Made by a program: the position numbers and the translations under genes. The notes beneath the pieces are model-generated. The model was not told the origin of the DNA and searched no databases. It worked only from the letters and a program-made list of their open reading frames with translations. Positions 1 to 8,245 of a DNA stretch of 64,000 nucleotides are shown piece after piece; the stretch's first letter is position 1; each line of letters starts with the position of its first letter. This stretch comes from Idiomarina seosinensis. Lineage in GTDB: Bacteria > Pseudomonadota > Gammaproteobacteria > Enterobacterales > Alteromonadaceae. The stretch is from the NCBI RefSeq assembly GCF_003987275.1, contig NZ_PIQF01000002.1, positions 62,001 to 126,000 of the forward strand, given 5' to 3'.

Positions 1-537
1 ATTGTTCAGATTAAGCAAGGGTTCACCCATGCCCATCATCACCACATTGGTTACCGGTTTAATTCCTGTCTTGCCGTAAGCACCAAGTAACTGGTTAACA
101 CGCCAAACCTGACCGATAATTTCAGCCACGTTCAGGTTACGGTTAAAGCCCTGTGCACCGGTTGAGCAAAATGTACATTCGAGTGCGCAACCAACCTGTG
201 ATGAAACACACAACGTGGCACGATCGCGTTCAGGAATCCACACTGTCTCAACGTCTTGCCCGTCAAATAGAGTCATTACAAACTTAATGGTACCATCAGA
301 GGACTGCTGCTGTTCTCTAATTTCAGGCGCCCTAATCTCTGCAACTTGCTGTAACTTTTGACGCAATGCTTTGTTCAAGTTGGTCATTTCGTCAAAGTCG
401 TCGACACAAAAATGGTACAGCCACTTCATGACCTGGTCGGCACGAAATGGTTTCTCACCGATGTCGCTGAAAAACTCTTTCAGTCCCTCGCGGTTTAGGT
501 TGAGAAGATTCACTTTTTTGTCGATGGTATTGGTCAT
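1..537 (-). CDS. rlmN: 23S rRNA/tRNA adenine-C2 methyltransferase RlmN (3' part beyond the window)
   Basis: Radical-SAM enzyme that methylates C2 of A2503 in 23S rRNA and A37 in some tRNAs. The visible 179 codons are the N-terminal half, starting at an ATG read from 537; the rest lies left of the window. The radical-SAM cluster motif CALECTFC (CxxxCxxC) is present, followed by the [10 protein letters not shown] block shared by RlmN and Cfr. The N-terminal part carries the helical accessory segment with the [11 protein letters not shown] stretch seen in RlmN. It lies downstream of ndk on the same strand, an arrangement common in gammaproteobacteria, but a 223-bp palindromic repeat separates the two genes. 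RlmN rather than Cfr is inferred from this context and the housekeeping-like sequence. Confidence 0.95.
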   Translation of the reverse strand, partial: MTNTIDKKVNLLNLNREGLKEFFSDIGEKPFRADQVMKWLYHFCVDDFDEMTNLNKALRQKLQQVAEIRAPEIREQQQSSDGTIKFVMTLFDGQDVETVWIPERDRATLCVSSQVGCALECTFCSTGAQGFNRNLNVAEIIGQVWRVNQLLGAYGKTGIKPVTNVVMMGMGEPLLNLNN

Positions 538-550
538 ATAAATCCTGTTG

Positions 551-755
551 TGGGCCTGCGGCGGTGTAGACTCACGCTTTGCGCTTGCGGTATGGGCTCC
601 GGCTATGCCGTCGCGGCGTGGCGTGCCGCCTTTCGGCGCACGGGTTTAGGGGCTTCGCCCGTCAATAATTAAACACGAGCGTAGCGAGTCTATACCCGCG
701 AAGCGCCACACCGCGAGGGCGCAGCCGGAGCCCACCCCGCGAACGAAGCGGGCCT
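551..755. repeat. Palindromic intergenic repeat, family 2, copy A
   Basis: GC-rich inverted-repeat mosaic filling the ndk-rlmN gap. Perfect inverted pairs include GGGCTCCGGCT at 594-604 with AGCCGGAGCCC at 723-733, and TAGACTC at 567-573 with GAGTCTA at 686-692. Inside is a small hairpin GGGC-TTC-GCCC at 650-660 following GGGTTTA. The same core, in the form TTTAGGGGCT then CGCCCGTCAA, recurs near 46734-46754 and in modified form near 50061-50080. No credible open reading frame. In transcripts from ndk into rlmN it would fold into a large structured spacer. Confidence 0.75.
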
Positions 756-760
756 ATCTT

Positions 761-1192
761 TTAGCGTGTACGTGGGCAGATTTCTTCGTCGCTGAAGAAG
801 TAAGCAATTTCACGTGCTGCTGATTCAACGGCATCTGAGCCGTGGACTGCGTTTTCGTCAATAGTTTCAGCATAGTCTGCGCGTAGCGTTCCTGCCAGTG
901 CTTCTGCTGGGTTAGTAGCACCCATAATTTCACGATTTTTTAATACCGCGTCTTCGCCTTCCAGCACTTGTACAACGATTGGGCCAGACGTCATAAACTC
1001 AACTAGCGCGCCGAAGAAAGGACGCTCTTTGTGTTCTGCGTAAAAACCTTCTGCTTGCTCTTTGCTCAGGTGCATCATTTTAGCTGCAACAATGCGAAGA
1101 CCCGCGCTTTCAAAACGAGTATAGATAGCGCCAACTAAGTTTTTAGCAACTGCGTCGGGCTTGATGATTGATAAAGTGCGCTCTAAAGCCAT
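761..1192 (-). CDS. ndk: Nucleoside diphosphate kinase
   Basis: Transfers the terminal phosphate of ATP to other NDPs and dNDPs through a phosphohistidine. The 143-residue length is that of the bacterial family. The catalytic histidine is H117 in the NAVHGSDA motif, and the N-terminal SIIKPDAV nucleotide-binding strand is intact. The ATG is preceded by GGAGT at good spacing. It is followed on the same strand by rlmN. In relatives such as Shewanella the isc operon normally lies just upstream of ndk; here msrA and a truncated isc locus occupy that place. The cytoplasmic function is secure. Confidence 0.97.
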   Translation of the reverse strand: MALERTLSIIKPDAVAKNLVGAIYTRFESAGLRIVAAKMMHLSKEQAEGFYAEHKERPFFGALVEFMTSGPIVVQVLEGEDAVLKNREIMGATNPAEALAGTLRADYAETIDENAVHGSDAVESAAREIAYFFSDEEICPRTR

Positions 1193-1241
1193 TTTCTTAC
1201 TCCAAAAAAGGTTTTAACCTGTGATTAAATTTTCCGCGCGA

Positions 1242-1270
1242 ATTATACGGGATATTTGTTTAAAAATCGA
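1242..1270 (-). promoter_or_regulatory. Probable sigma-70 promoter of ndk
   Basis: On the minus strand a consensus -10 TATAAT (1247 down to 1242) stands 17 bp from TCGATT (1270-1265), a weak -35. Transcription would begin about 45 bp before the ndk start codon. Seen in sequence only; the -35 match is poor. Confidence 0.5.
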
Positions 1271-1362
1271 CTACCGATTGATTGTTTCCAACTGCTTTCT
1301 GAGTTAGGATGACATTATTATATAGCCATATAGACGTCCATTTGACGTAAGGAGTTGTAAAC

Positions 1363-1890
1363 ATGGCCCAGGCAACATTAGGTGGCGGTTGTTTTTGGTG
1401 TATAGAATCAGCCTTTCTACAGGTTAAAGGCATTGAGAAAGTTCAGTCGGGATATACCGGTGGAGATACTGAGAACCCAACTTACAAACTGGTATGTACC
1501 GGCACCACCGGACATGCAGAAGTCGCTCAGCTAACCTATAACCCGGAGGTAATTTCTTACCGCCAAATCTTAGAAATTTTCTTTACCCTGCATGATCCGA
1601 CACAGCTGAATCGACAAGGTAATGATGTTGGTACTCAGTACCGCAGCTCGATTTTTTACCACGACGACGAACAAAAGCATGAGGCTGAGCAAGTTATAAA
1701 AGAACTTGAAGAAGACGATGCGTTCGCTGATCCGATCGTGACAGAAGTATCAACGTTAGAAACGTTTTGGGCAGCTGAGGACTATCACGAAAACTATTTT
1801 AATCGTAATCCTGAAAACCCCTACTGTCAGGCGGTTATATCACCGAAGCTGGCGAAGTTTCGGAAAACGTTTTCCAGTTTGCTGAAATAG
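1363..1890 (+). CDS. msrA: Peptide-methionine (S)-S-oxide reductase MsrA
   Basis: Reduces the S-epimer of methionine sulfoxide, free or in proteins, using thioredoxin. The catalytic GCFWC motif has the nucleophilic cysteine at residue 10 and a second cysteine at 13. The family blocks GYTGG, GHAEV and YHQ-like YHENYF are recognisable. At 175 residues it is a compact MsrA domain with no MsrB fusion. AAGGAG lies just upstream of the ATG. It is transcribed divergently from ndk and convergently with iscS, sitting where iscUA-hscBA-fdx would be expected in relatives. Its 3' end runs directly into two stem-loops shared with the end of iscS. Confidence 0.96.
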   Translation: MAQATLGGGCFWCIESAFLQVKGIEKVQSGYTGGDTENPTYKLVCTGTTGHAEVAQLTYNPEVISYRQILEIFFTLHDPTQLNRQGNDVGTQYRSSIFYHDDEQKHEAEQVIKELEEDDAFADPIVTEVSTLETFWAAEDYHENYFNRNPENPYCQAVISPKLAKFRKTFSSLLK

Positions 1891-1952
1891 CTTGCGTCGC
1901 TGACGCAAGTCAACACTCAAGGCAGTTACGTCTATGACGCGACTGCCTTGAG
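1891..1952. terminator. Two adjacent stem-loops between msrA and iscS
   Basis: First hairpin: CTTGCGTC-GCT-GACGCAAG at 1891-1909, beginning one base after the msrA stop. Second: an 11-bp perfect stem, CTCAAGGCAGT at 1916-1926 with its complement at 1942-1952, whose loop contains an inner CGTC-TAT-GACG and the iscS stop codon (1932-1934). Neither is followed by a strong T-run, so intrinsic termination is plausible but not textbook. The GTC-NNN-GAC tip recurs in other intergenic hairpins of this window. Confidence 0.6.
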
Positions 1953-3089
1953 CTTATTATAAACCTGCAAAATATGTTCTATGGCGTGCTCGACGTCTGC
2001 TTCGCTGGTTTGCCGACCAAAACTGAAGCGCAGCGAGGCGTGCGCCAACTGGTCGTTAATGCCAAGAGCTCTAAGCACGTGGGATGGTTCGACGCTGGCA
2101 GAAGTACAGGCTGACCCGGACGAAATCGCTAAATCTTTTAACGACATTAATAAGACTTCGCCTTCAACCCCGGCGAAACGCAAATTAACAATGTTAGGTA
2201 CTCGATATTGGTCGCTGCCGTTAAGCTCAATGCCATCGGTTGCTAGTAGTGGTTGTAAAAACTTAGATCGTAGCTGCTCAAAGTACTCGATATCTTGCTG
2301 CATTCTGTTCGCCGCCACTTCTGCGGCTTCGCCCAGCCCCACGATCTGGTGAGTAGCAAGAGTTCCGGAACGCATTCCCCGCTCGTGTCCACCGCCATGA
2401 ATTTGAGCCTCGATTCGTACTCTTGGTTGCCGACGAACATATAACGCACCAATGCCCTTAGGACCGTACATTTTATGCGCGGACAGCGATAGTAGATCAA
2501 TTGGCAGGCGACTGACATCAATCGGTAATTTGCCGACGCTTTGCGCCGCGTCGACATGAAATAGAGTGTCATTATCACGGCAGATTTGACCAATCGCCTC
2601 AATATCCTGCTGCACCCCAAGCTCGTTATTAACATGCATAACACTGACCAAAACCGTGTCTGATCGCAATGCTGAGCGCAGTTCGTCTAAATCGATACGA
2701 CCATCTTGATCAATCTCTAAATAGGTAACCTCGTACCCTTCTTTAACCAATTGAGTCGCTGGGTCTAATACCGCCTTATGCTCACTTTTGACGGTGATCA
2801 AATGTTTGCCTTTCTCTTTCAAAAAGTGCGCAACGCCTTTCAGCGCCAAATTGTCAGATTCAGTCGCTCCCGAGGTGAAAACAATTTCACGCGCATCGGC
2901 ATGAATAAGATCGGCGACCTGATTGCGGGCTATATCAACTGCTTCTTCGGCTTGCCAACCATACCGGTGAGAGCGCGAGGCAGGATTGGCATAGACGCCA
3001 TCGCTGGTAAGAAATTGCATCATCTTCTCGGCCACCTGCTTGTCGACCGGTGTGGTTGCCGCGTAATCCAGATAAATAGGCAATTTCAC
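1932..3089 (-). CDS. iscS: Cysteine desulfurase IscS, short C-terminus
   Basis: PLP enzyme that takes sulfur from L-cysteine as an enzyme-bound persulfide for Fe-S clusters and tRNA thiolation. The PLP lysine is K206 in [10 protein letters not shown] and the persulfide cysteine is C328 in SSGSACTS, the same numbering as E. coli IscS. The protein has 385 residues against 404 in E. coli: the tail that ends WAHH there and helps contact IscU is missing. It lies 34 bp downstream of iscR, but iscU, iscA, hscB, hscA and fdx do not follow. The stop codon lies inside a stem-loop. Start supported by the YLDYAATTP beginning. Function is secure; the partner scaffold is unknown from this window. Confidence 0.95.
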   Translation of the reverse strand: MKLPIYLDYAATTPVDKQVAEKMMQFLTSDGVYANPASRSHRYGWQAEEAVDIARNQVADLIHADAREIVFTSGATESDNLALKGVAHFLKEKGKHLITVKSEHKAVLDPATQLVKEGYEVTYLEIDQDGRIDLDELRSALRSDTVLVSVMHVNNELGVQQDIEAIGQICRDNDTLFHVDAAQSVGKLPIDVSRLPIDLLSLSAHKMYGPKGIGALYVRRQPRVRIEAQIHGGGHERGMRSGTLATHQIVGLGEAAEVAANRMQQDIEYFEQLRSKFLQPLLATDGIELNGSDQYRVPNIVNLRFAGVEGEVLLMSLKDLAISSGSACTSASVEPSHVLRALGINDQLAHASLRFSFGRQTSEADVEHAIEHILQVYNKLKAVAS

Positions 3090-3123
3090 TGCGCAATGAC
3101 TCCTTTAGTGTTTATCGGTAGTG

Positions 3124-3582
3124 CTAAATAACGTTAAGTTCTATTTTATCACTCGCCTGACGTTCGCTCATAAAAGCGACGTCTTTGCTATCCATCAGCT
3201 CCGCCAACGTAATGCCATTTAAGAACTCAGCAATGCGGTCGCTCAAACCTTCCCATAGTGAATGAGTTAAGCAGCGTTCACCTCCCTGACAATTGGCTTT
3301 ACCCTGACAACGGGTCGCATCTATCGACTCGTCCACAGCATCAATAACCGCGCCAACAGAGATTACTTGAGCATTTTTACCCAACTGATAGCCGCCGCCG
3401 GGACCCCGAACACTATGTACTAAACCGCGTTTACGCAGTCGTGCAAACAGCTGTTCAAGGTAAGAAAGTGAGATACCTTGTCGTTCTGAAATATCGGCCA
3501 GCGGTACTGGATTTTCCTTAGCAAACATAGCTACATCCAGCATAGCCGTTACGGCATACCGGCCTTTTGACGTCAGGCGCAT
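3124..3582 (-). CDS. iscR: Fe-S cluster regulator IscR (Rrf2 family)
   Basis: Rrf2-type winged-helix repressor that senses Fe-S status and controls isc and other genes. The N-terminal HTH begins [18 protein letters not shown]. Cluster ligands C92, C98, C104 and H107 occur in the [11 protein letters not shown]...GERCLTH segment and match E. coli IscR numbering. The wing with GPGGGY is intact. Length is 152 residues (E. coli 162). Directly upstream is a near-consensus IscR type 1 operator over the promoter, so autorepression by the [2Fe-2S] form is expected. iscS follows in the same operon; nothing else of the isc set does. Confidence 0.96.
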   Translation of the reverse strand: MRLTSKGRYAVTAMLDVAMFAKENPVPLADISERQGISLSYLEQLFARLRKRGLVHSVRGPGGGYQLGKNAQVISVGAVIDAVDESIDATRCQGKANCQGGERCLTHSLWEGLSDRIAEFLNGITLAELMDSKDVAFMSERQASDKIELNVI

Positions 3583-3614
3583 GATCTAATCCTCTTCGCT
3601 TCGCGTATTCGCCA

Positions 3615-3646
3615 AGTTTACTTTCCTGACTAAATTAGTCAAGTAT
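3615..3646 (-). promoter_or_regulatory. iscR promoter with IscR type 1 operator
   Basis: Minus strand: -35 TTGACT (3642-3637), 16-bp spacer, -10 TAAACT (3620-3615). The 25-bp palindromic block at 3622-3646 (ATACTTGACT, AATTT, AGTCAGGAAA) agrees with the published IscR type 1 consensus at 23 of 25 positions and overlaps the -35. It begins within the trmJ stop codon. The match supports classical feedback repression of iscRS by holo-IscR. Confidence 0.8.
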
Positions 3647-4374
3647 TAGCATTTCTTGTCGATCGAAGCGAGAATGCCGCGCAAAATGTTAAGTTCGCTC
3701 TCTTCCGGTCGCGCCCGATTGTACAAGCGTCGCAACTTAGTCATCACTTGCCCTGGATGGCTTTTAACAATAAACCCAGTGTTATAAAGCGTTGTTTCAA
3801 GGTGTTGATAAAACCGTTCTAGCTCTTCAGCCCGCGGATAATCGCCGATATCTTGTTGTTGCTGATAACGCGATTGTTCGGCCTCTGCCTCAAGATGCTG
3901 CAAACGCAATTCATAACACACCGTTTGCACTGCCATCGCCAAGTTCAGCGAGCTGTAATCTGGATTAGTCGGGATATGCAAATGATAATGGCTCAATTGC
4001 AACTCTTCGTTGGTCAGGCCATTGTTCTCACGCCCGAATACAATCGCCACCTTATGCTTTGGAGCCTCCGACAATACTTTTGCCGCGGCCTCCCGCGGTC
4101 CTAAAACAGGCCAGTCCAAGGTGCGGTTACGAGCGCTGGTTGCTAATACCAACGAGCAATCACTAATGGCCTCTTGTAGGGTATCAACAGTGTTGGCATT
4201 GGCCAGAATATCAGTCGCTCCGGCAGCTAATGCAGAGGCGTGACTGTCTGGCGCTTGCACCGGATCGACCAGCGTTAATTGCTTTAAGCCCATCGTCTTC
4301 ATCGCTCTGGCTACAGAGCCTATGTTGCCGGTGTGTGAGGTATTTACGAGTACAATTTTAATAGTATCAAGCAT
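3646..4374 (-). CDS. trmJ: tRNA (cytidine/uridine-2'-O-)-methyltransferase TrmJ
   Basis: SPOUT-class enzyme that 2'-O-methylates C32/U32 in the anticodon loop using SAM. The chosen start, [14 protein letters not shown], matches the E. coli MLQNIRIVLVETSH start; a longer in-frame reading exists but would overlap the suhB upstream region. SPOUT blocks [25 protein letters not shown] and [10 protein letters not shown] are intact, followed by the helical C-terminal extension ending about residue 242. No strong ribosome binding site is visible. It is divergent from suhB and directly upstream of iscRS, as in E. coli and relatives. Confidence 0.95.
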   Translation of the reverse strand: MLDTIKIVLVNTSHTGNIGSVARAMKTMGLKQLTLVDPVQAPDSHASALAAGATDILANANTVDTLQEAISDCSLVLATSARNRTLDWPVLGPREAAAKVLSEAPKHKVAIVFGRENNGLTNEELQLSHYHLHIPTNPDYSSLNLAMAVQTVCYELRLQHLEAEAEQSRYQQQQDIGDYPRAEELERFYQHLETTLYNTGFIVKSHPGQVMTKLRRLYNRARPEESELNILRGILASIDKKC

Positions 4375-4490
4375 GATGTTTGGTCTGTTTGTTGACTGTC
4401 TGCTGCTGAATAAAAGTTGTGCATGATAGCGCATTACTGGTATTATCCGCGACCGAAAAATCGTTCTTTGACAGCACAGGTAATTTGAAT

Positions 4491-5270
4491 ATGCATCCGA
4501 TGTTAAACATTGCGGTGCGCGCAGCGCGTGCAGCCGGCAAAATTTTAGTCAAGCAGTTTGATCAAGGTCAACCGATCGACGCAGTCTCGAAAGGCCCTAA
4601 TGATTGGGTATCAGAGATGGACAAGGCGGCCGAACAAGCAATCATTAGCACTATTCGTAAATCGTATCCAGACCATGGAATTATTGCGGAAGAGAGCGGC
4701 CAACAAGCCGGTTCGGATAATGATTTCCAATGGGTTATTGATCCGCTGGATGGCACCACAAATTACCTGCGCGGTATCCCTCACTTCTGTATTTCTATTG
4801 CGTTGTTACATAAAGGCTCTGTGCAGCAGGGCGTGGTCTACGATCCGATTCGTGAAGAGTTATATACCGCATCACGCGGCGCCGGTGCGCAATTGAATGG
4901 CCGTCGTTTGCGGATTTCTCCGAAAGTTGAATTAAAAGATTCAATACTGGCGACAGGCTTTCCATTTAAGGCAAAACATAAGTTGCCGGAATACCAGCAA
5001 ATGTTTAATAACCTATTTGAACATTGCGCAGACATGCGCCGTGCGGGCTCTGCCGCTTTAGATTTAGCCTATGTAGCAGCTAGCCGCCATGACGGTTTCT
5101 TCGAAATGGGATTAAAACCTTGGGATATGCTGGCTGGCGAATTATTGATTCGCGAAGCCGGAGGTATCATCTGCGACTTTAACGGCGGTCACAACTACGT
5201 ACAAACTGGCAACGTAGCCGCCGGCGCACCTAAAGTCCTGAAGCAAATGCTGCCATTGATGCGTCTGTAA
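4491..5270 (+). CDS. suhB: Inositol-1-monophosphatase family protein SuhB
   Basis: Mg-dependent phosphatase of inositol monophosphate. In enterobacteria SuhB also binds NusA and joins the rRNA antitermination complex. The start [17 protein letters not shown] matches E. coli, so a 24-residue longer reading is rejected. Metal-binding motifs [14 protein letters not shown] and the C-terminal [16 protein letters not shown] are present. Length is 259 residues. It is transcribed divergently from trmJ and ends just before a perfect 12-bp stem-loop. Assignment is secure; the antitermination role is inferred from the family. Confidence 0.95.
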   Translation: MHPMLNIAVRAARAAGKILVKQFDQGQPIDAVSKGPNDWVSEMDKAAEQAIISTIRKSYPDHGIIAEESGQQAGSDNDFQWVIDPLDGTTNYLRGIPHFCISIALLHKGSVQQGVVYDPIREELYTASRGAGAQLNGRRLRISPKVELKDSILATGFPFKAKHKLPEYQQMFNNLFEHCADMRRAGSAALDLAYVAASRHDGFFEMGLKPWDMLAGELLIREAGGIICDFNGGHNYVQTGNVAAGAPKVLKQMLPLMRL

Positions 5271-5280
5271 AAAGACGACT

Positions 5281-5307
5281 GTAACGTGCGTCCTTGACGC
5301 ACGTTAC
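5281..5307. terminator. Bidirectional stem-loop after suhB
   Basis: Perfect 12-bp stem GTAACGTGCGTC with 3-base loop CTT and complement GACGCACGTTAC, between suhB (+) and the convergent DUF3545 gene (-). No T-run of more than two bases follows on either strand. A smaller hairpin, CGCGT-TATAG-ACGCG, follows at 5316-5330. The 9-mer GTAACGTGC is also the arm of the hairpin at 54542-54570. Confidence 0.6.
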
Positions 5308-5332
5308 AATTAAACCGCGTTATAGACGCGAC

Positions 5333-5506
5333 TTACTGCAGGTCGATTTCTTCTAGATCCAGGTCGTAGGAATAATCGATTTCAGCGAGCTCTTCCCGCA
5401 GTTGGTATTTTTCTTTAATTTGTTCTATCTCACGCCACTTGCGCTTGGCTGCGCGTCCTTTAGATGACTTTTCACTGACTTTCTGAAGCTCTTCTGAATG
5501 ATCCAT
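5333..5506 (-). CDS. Small DUF3545 family protein
   Basis: 57-residue, highly charged, probably cytoplasmic protein. It has a short Ser/Lys-rich start, then a KRKWREIEQIKEKYQL helix-like segment followed by an acidic tail ending EEIDLQ. This basic KRKWREIE core followed by an acidic end is characteristic of DUF3545, a family of unknown function in Alteromonadales and Vibrionales. The ATG has GAGAGG at 6-bp spacing. No Cys, signal peptide or membrane segment. It converges on suhB across a shared stem-loop. Function unknown. Confidence 0.8.
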   Translation of the reverse strand: MDHSEELQKVSEKSSKGRAAKRKWREIEQIKEKYQLREELAEIDYSYDLDLEEIDLQ

Positions 5507-5533
5507 ACTTGCCTCTCAGCTTTTATAATTATC

Positions 5534-5561
5534 AATTTAGCGCACGCGAACCAATTGTCAG
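5534..5561 (-). promoter_or_regulatory. Possible promoter of the DUF3545 gene
   Basis: Minus strand CTGACA (5561-5556) and TAAATT (5539-5534) are separated by 16 bp, about 30 bp before the start codon, in an A/T-rich stretch. Reasonable spacing, imperfect hexamers. Confidence 0.35.
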
Positions 5562-5838
5562 AAAAATGTTTCTGTTAACAATTAATTCACAACTAACTTA
5601 ATACCATAACAGCGGTGAGATTAAAAGATATTTGTTACGAAAATGTTGCAAATTCATCATCTTTCGATGACCATTTTATTCCGAATCAAGGGAGCGACGA
5701 GCGGCATTCCATAGCAGCCGCCGAGGAACACGAATGGCTTCGCCCCATCGGCAAGCCGATGGTCGGATCCGTCGCACCTTTACCCGTCACCCTCGGTGCG
5801 GATAAAAAAACCTCCACCCGCGATCCCTCAGAGTCACG

Positions 5839-6004
5839 TTTTTAAAAACGATTGGTGTTAAATGCTCTGATGTCCATGGCTACCGGGAAGTCCCTTCAGA
5901 TCTTGGGTAGCCTTCGGCTCGCCGAAGGGGCAGGAGGTCGTCGACAACTCCGATGGTCGGATCCGTCGCACCTTTACCCGTCACCCTCGGTGCGGATAAA
6001 AAAA
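5839..6004 (+). repeat. Direct repeat unit (Z+Y), copy 1
   Basis: About 165 bp repeated without indels 369 bp downstream. It runs from the TTTTTAAAAACG segment through the CCTTCGG hairpin to the GGATAAAAAA end. The only clear differences from copy 2 are near 5940-5946 (GTCGTCGACA against GTCATCGGCA) and at 5986 (CCCTCGG against CCTTCGG). Confidence 0.85.
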
Positions 6005-6207
6005 AACCGCCATCCGCTATCTGAGAACCGAATAAAGAGCCTTTTTTCGGCATCCCCGATACCAATAACATCGTTCCCATTGCACACCGCGGACGCGAAT
6101 AGCGGCATTCCAATTGGGCCGCCGAGGAACACGAATGGCTTCGCCCCATCGGCAAGCCGATGGCTACCCACGATATGAACAATATCCAGCAATCCCGAAA
6201 TATCGAT

Positions 6208-6373
6208 TTTTTAAAAACGATTGGTGTTAAATGCTCTGATGTCCATGGCTACCGGGAAGTCCCTTCAGATCTTGGGTAGCCTTCGGCTCGCCGAAGGGGC
6301 AGGAGGTCATCGGCAACTCCGATGGTCGGATCCGTCGCACCTTTACCCGTCACCTTCGGTGCGGATAAAAAAA
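6208..6373 (+). repeat. Direct repeat unit (Z+Y), copy 2
   Basis: Second copy of the 165-bp unit, exactly 369 bp after copy 1. It ends about 25 bp before the ung stop codon. On the minus strand its T-run (GGAGG then seven Ts) is the first thing transcribed after ung, so it may end the ung transcript. Confidence 0.85.
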
Positions 6374-6398
6374 CCTCCACCCGCCCCCCGCGATGCCA

Positions 6399-7070
6399 TC
6401 AAGCGCCCCAATTAATCGGCTGACGCCCTACGCTTTGCAGGTAGTCATTGGCTTTGCGGAAGTGGTGAGCGTCGAAAAAACCACGGTGGGCGGATAGGGG
6501 CGATGGGTGTACCGTTTTTAGAATGCAATGTTTAGAGCCATCAATCAGCTCGGCTTTCTTCTGCGCGTGGGCTCCCCACAACATAAACACGATATGCTGA
6601 TGCTTATCAGCCAGTTTTTGAATCACCGTATCGGTGAAAGTCTCCCAGCCCCATTTTGCATGACTATGCGCTTTGCCCTGCTCCACCGTCAGTACCGTAT
6701 TCAGTAACAAAACACCTTGCTCTGCCCAACGCGTCAAATCGCCGTTTTGCGGAGGCTGACTATCCGGGTAGTCAAGCTGAATGGCTTTTAAAATATTGCG
6801 CAGCGATGGCGGCAGCTTTACACCCTCTGGCACAGAAAAACTCAGCCCGTGGGCCTGGCCTGGACCATGGTACGGATCCTGACCCAGAATAACAACTTTT
6901 ACGTTATCCGGCGGCGTCTGCGTTAATGCATTAAAAACGTCTTCTTGTTCAGGGTATACCGTGCCCTGCTGCCGCGCTGCTGCGACTTTTGCCATTAAAT
7001 CGGTAAAGTACGGCTTGGTTTTTTCATTGCCAAGCAACGGTCTCCAACTTTGCTGTTTCTCTGGAATCAC
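6399..7070 (-). CDS. ung: Uracil-DNA glycosylase, family 1
   Basis: Removes uracil from DNA to start base-excision repair. The water-activating loop GQDPYHGP has D65 as the catalytic aspartate; the downstream HPSPLSAHRG loop carries the catalytic histidine. LLNTVLTV and GWETFTD blocks complete the family-1 pattern. 223 residues, close to E. coli Ung. The start is GTG, preceded by AGG at about 7 bp, and the ATT upstream gives no better choice. It is divergent from the glycosyltransferase operon and its 3' end abuts the hairpin-repeat array with no spacer. Confidence 0.96.
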   Translation of the reverse strand: MIPEKQQSWRPLLGNEKTKPYFTDLMAKVAAARQQGTVYPEQEDVFNALTQTPPDNVKVVILGQDPYHGPGQAHGLSFSVPEGVKLPPSLRNILKAIQLDYPDSQPPQNGDLTRWAEQGVLLLNTVLTVEQGKAHSHAKWGWETFTDTVIQKLADKHQHIVFMLWGAHAQKKAELIDGSKHCILKTVHPSPLSAHRGFFDAHHFRKANDYLQSVGRQPINWGA

Positions 7071-7135
7071 TTAAGCCTGCTTTGTTGTTGTAGTAGACTG
7101 ATGCCATTATTGGCAATAATCGGACTTCACGCAAC

Positions 7136-8245
7136 GTGCGAGTAATTCATTTTGTAACCGGCGGGTTTTCTGGGGGAGCAACCCAGGTAGCCGCAAACTT
7201 GGCGCAAATGCATAACCTATACCCACAAGTTGAACCAATACTTGTGTTACGTAAAAAGGCGCATATGCCAACAGCTAAGGTTGAACACCTTAAACAAATG
7301 GGTGTGCGTGTTCATATCGTTAATAACTGGTCGCACATAACCACTATTATGGCGTTAATTAGATTGTGCCTACAGTTGCGACCGGATATTTTTGTCGCCC
7401 ACGGATTTAGCGAACATATTTGGGGACGCATAGCGGCTATTATCGCCAAGGTGCCTCATATCGTGCAGGTGGAACATAACACTCGGGAGCGCTATACACG
7501 CTTACGCCTAGCGCTTTCTCGCTGGTTAAATCGCTATACCGATGCACTGGTTGGTTGCTCGGAAGGTGTGCGCCAGGTCCTACTAAAACGAGGCTACCCG
7601 CAAGCTAAGTGCATAGCCATTAGCAATGGCATTAACACCCGACCTTTTGTTGAAACTCCCGCACCACTTGTCGAGCGTAAGCGACAAATCATAATGATTT
7701 CGCGGATAGCCAAACAAAAGGACCACGCCACGCTTATTCGCGCTGTTGCCCAACTCAAATCTGCCGGTATAGAATTGCCGCTACTATTGGTTGGCAAGGG
7801 CAAAAGTAAAATCACTAAACAGTTAACTGAGCTGACCCAAGCGCTGGGTGTTGACTCACTGGTTCAGTTTTGTGGTTATCGAAGTGATGTACCAAAACTG
7901 CTGAATGAAAGCCGCATTTTTGTACAATGCACCCACTACGAAGGTATGCCATTAACACTTATTGAAGCGATGGCGGCTGGCTGTGCGGTTATCGGTAGCG
8001 AGGTACCCGGGGTACAAGAAACCATTGAGGAAAACTTTAATGGCCTCCTCCATCGCCACGCTAGTGCCGATGACCTTGCGCAGAAAATAAAGCGATTACT
8101 CGATAACGATGATTTTGCGCAGCAGCTTGCTGTTCGGGCCCGTGAGCAGGCGCTTAGTGAGTATTCTCAAGAACAAATGAATCACCGCTACTATCAGTTA
8201 TTCCAACAACTTATTAGCCACAACGGAAATCCTAATGCATTCTGA
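7136..8245 (+). CDS. Glycosyltransferase family 4 (GT-B fold)
   Basis: Likely retaining glycosyltransferase acting on a nucleotide-sugar donor in surface polysaccharide or LPS assembly. The N-terminal part has the glycine-rich FVTGGFSGGATQVA acceptor-side loop. The C-terminal Glyco_transf_1 domain has ISRIAKQKDH and the donor-binding HYEGMPLTLIEAMAAG with the E-x7-E pair. 369 residues, cytoplasmic or peripheral membrane, with no transmembrane segment. GTG start with a weak GGA upstream. First gene of a three-gene operon: it overlaps the GT25 gene by 11 bp. Sugar specificity cannot be read from sequence. Confidence 0.85.
   Translation: MRVIHFVTGGFSGGATQVAANLAQMHNLYPQVEPILVLRKKAHMPTAKVEHLKQMGVRVHIVNNWSHITTIMALIRLCLQLRPDIFVAHGFSEHIWGRIAAIIAKVPHIVQVEHNTRERYTRLRLALSRWLNRYTDALVGCSEGVRQVLLKRGYPQAKCIAISNGINTRPFVETPAPLVERKRQIIMISRIAKQKDHATLIRAVAQLKSAGIELPLLLVGKGKSKITKQLTELTQALGVDSLVQFCGYRSDVPKLLNESRIFVQCTHYEGMPLTLIEAMAAGCAVIGSEVPGVQETIEENFNGLLHRHASADDLAQKIKRLLDNDDFAQQLAVRAREQALSEYSQEQMNHRYYQLFQQLISHNGNPNAF

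Larger units (their letters stand above)
5698..6398. repeat. Mosaic array of hairpin repeats, family 1, locus 1
   Basis: 700 bp without a credible gene between the DUF3545 gene and ung, made of reused modules. X, 63 bp, occurs at 5700-5762 and 6101-6163. Y, about 52 bp ending in GGATAAAAAAA, occurs at 5758-5809, 5952-6003 and 6320-6371. Z, about 112 bp, occurs at 5840-5951 and 6209-6319. Z carries hairpin CCTTCGG-CTCG-CCGAAGG (5911-5928, 6280-6297). X carries CCATCGG-CAAG-CCGATGG (5745-5762, 6146-6163). The array ends at the ung stop codon. Open reading frames here merely follow the repeats. The same modules return inverted at 16.3-16.7 kb. The 5562-5697 stretch before it shows nothing recognisable. 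Confidence 0.85.

Noticed and set aside
2243-2644. Long alternative frame inside iscS
   Set aside because: Shadow of a strongly conserved coding frame; no independent signals.
4375-4434. N-terminal extension of TrmJ by 20 residues
   Set aside because: E. coli-like start at MLDTIKIV fits the family; the extension would overlap the suhB control region.
5698-6398. Possible CRISPR array
   Set aside because: Units are long, mosaic, of uneven spacing and themselves repeated in the spacers; no cas genes and no short regular repeats.
5615-6415. Several open reading frames of 60-108 codons in the repeat region, some nearly identical
   Set aside because: They follow the repeat modules, occur on both strands, lack ribosome binding sites and show no protein-like composition; the identical starts are simply the repeated DNA.
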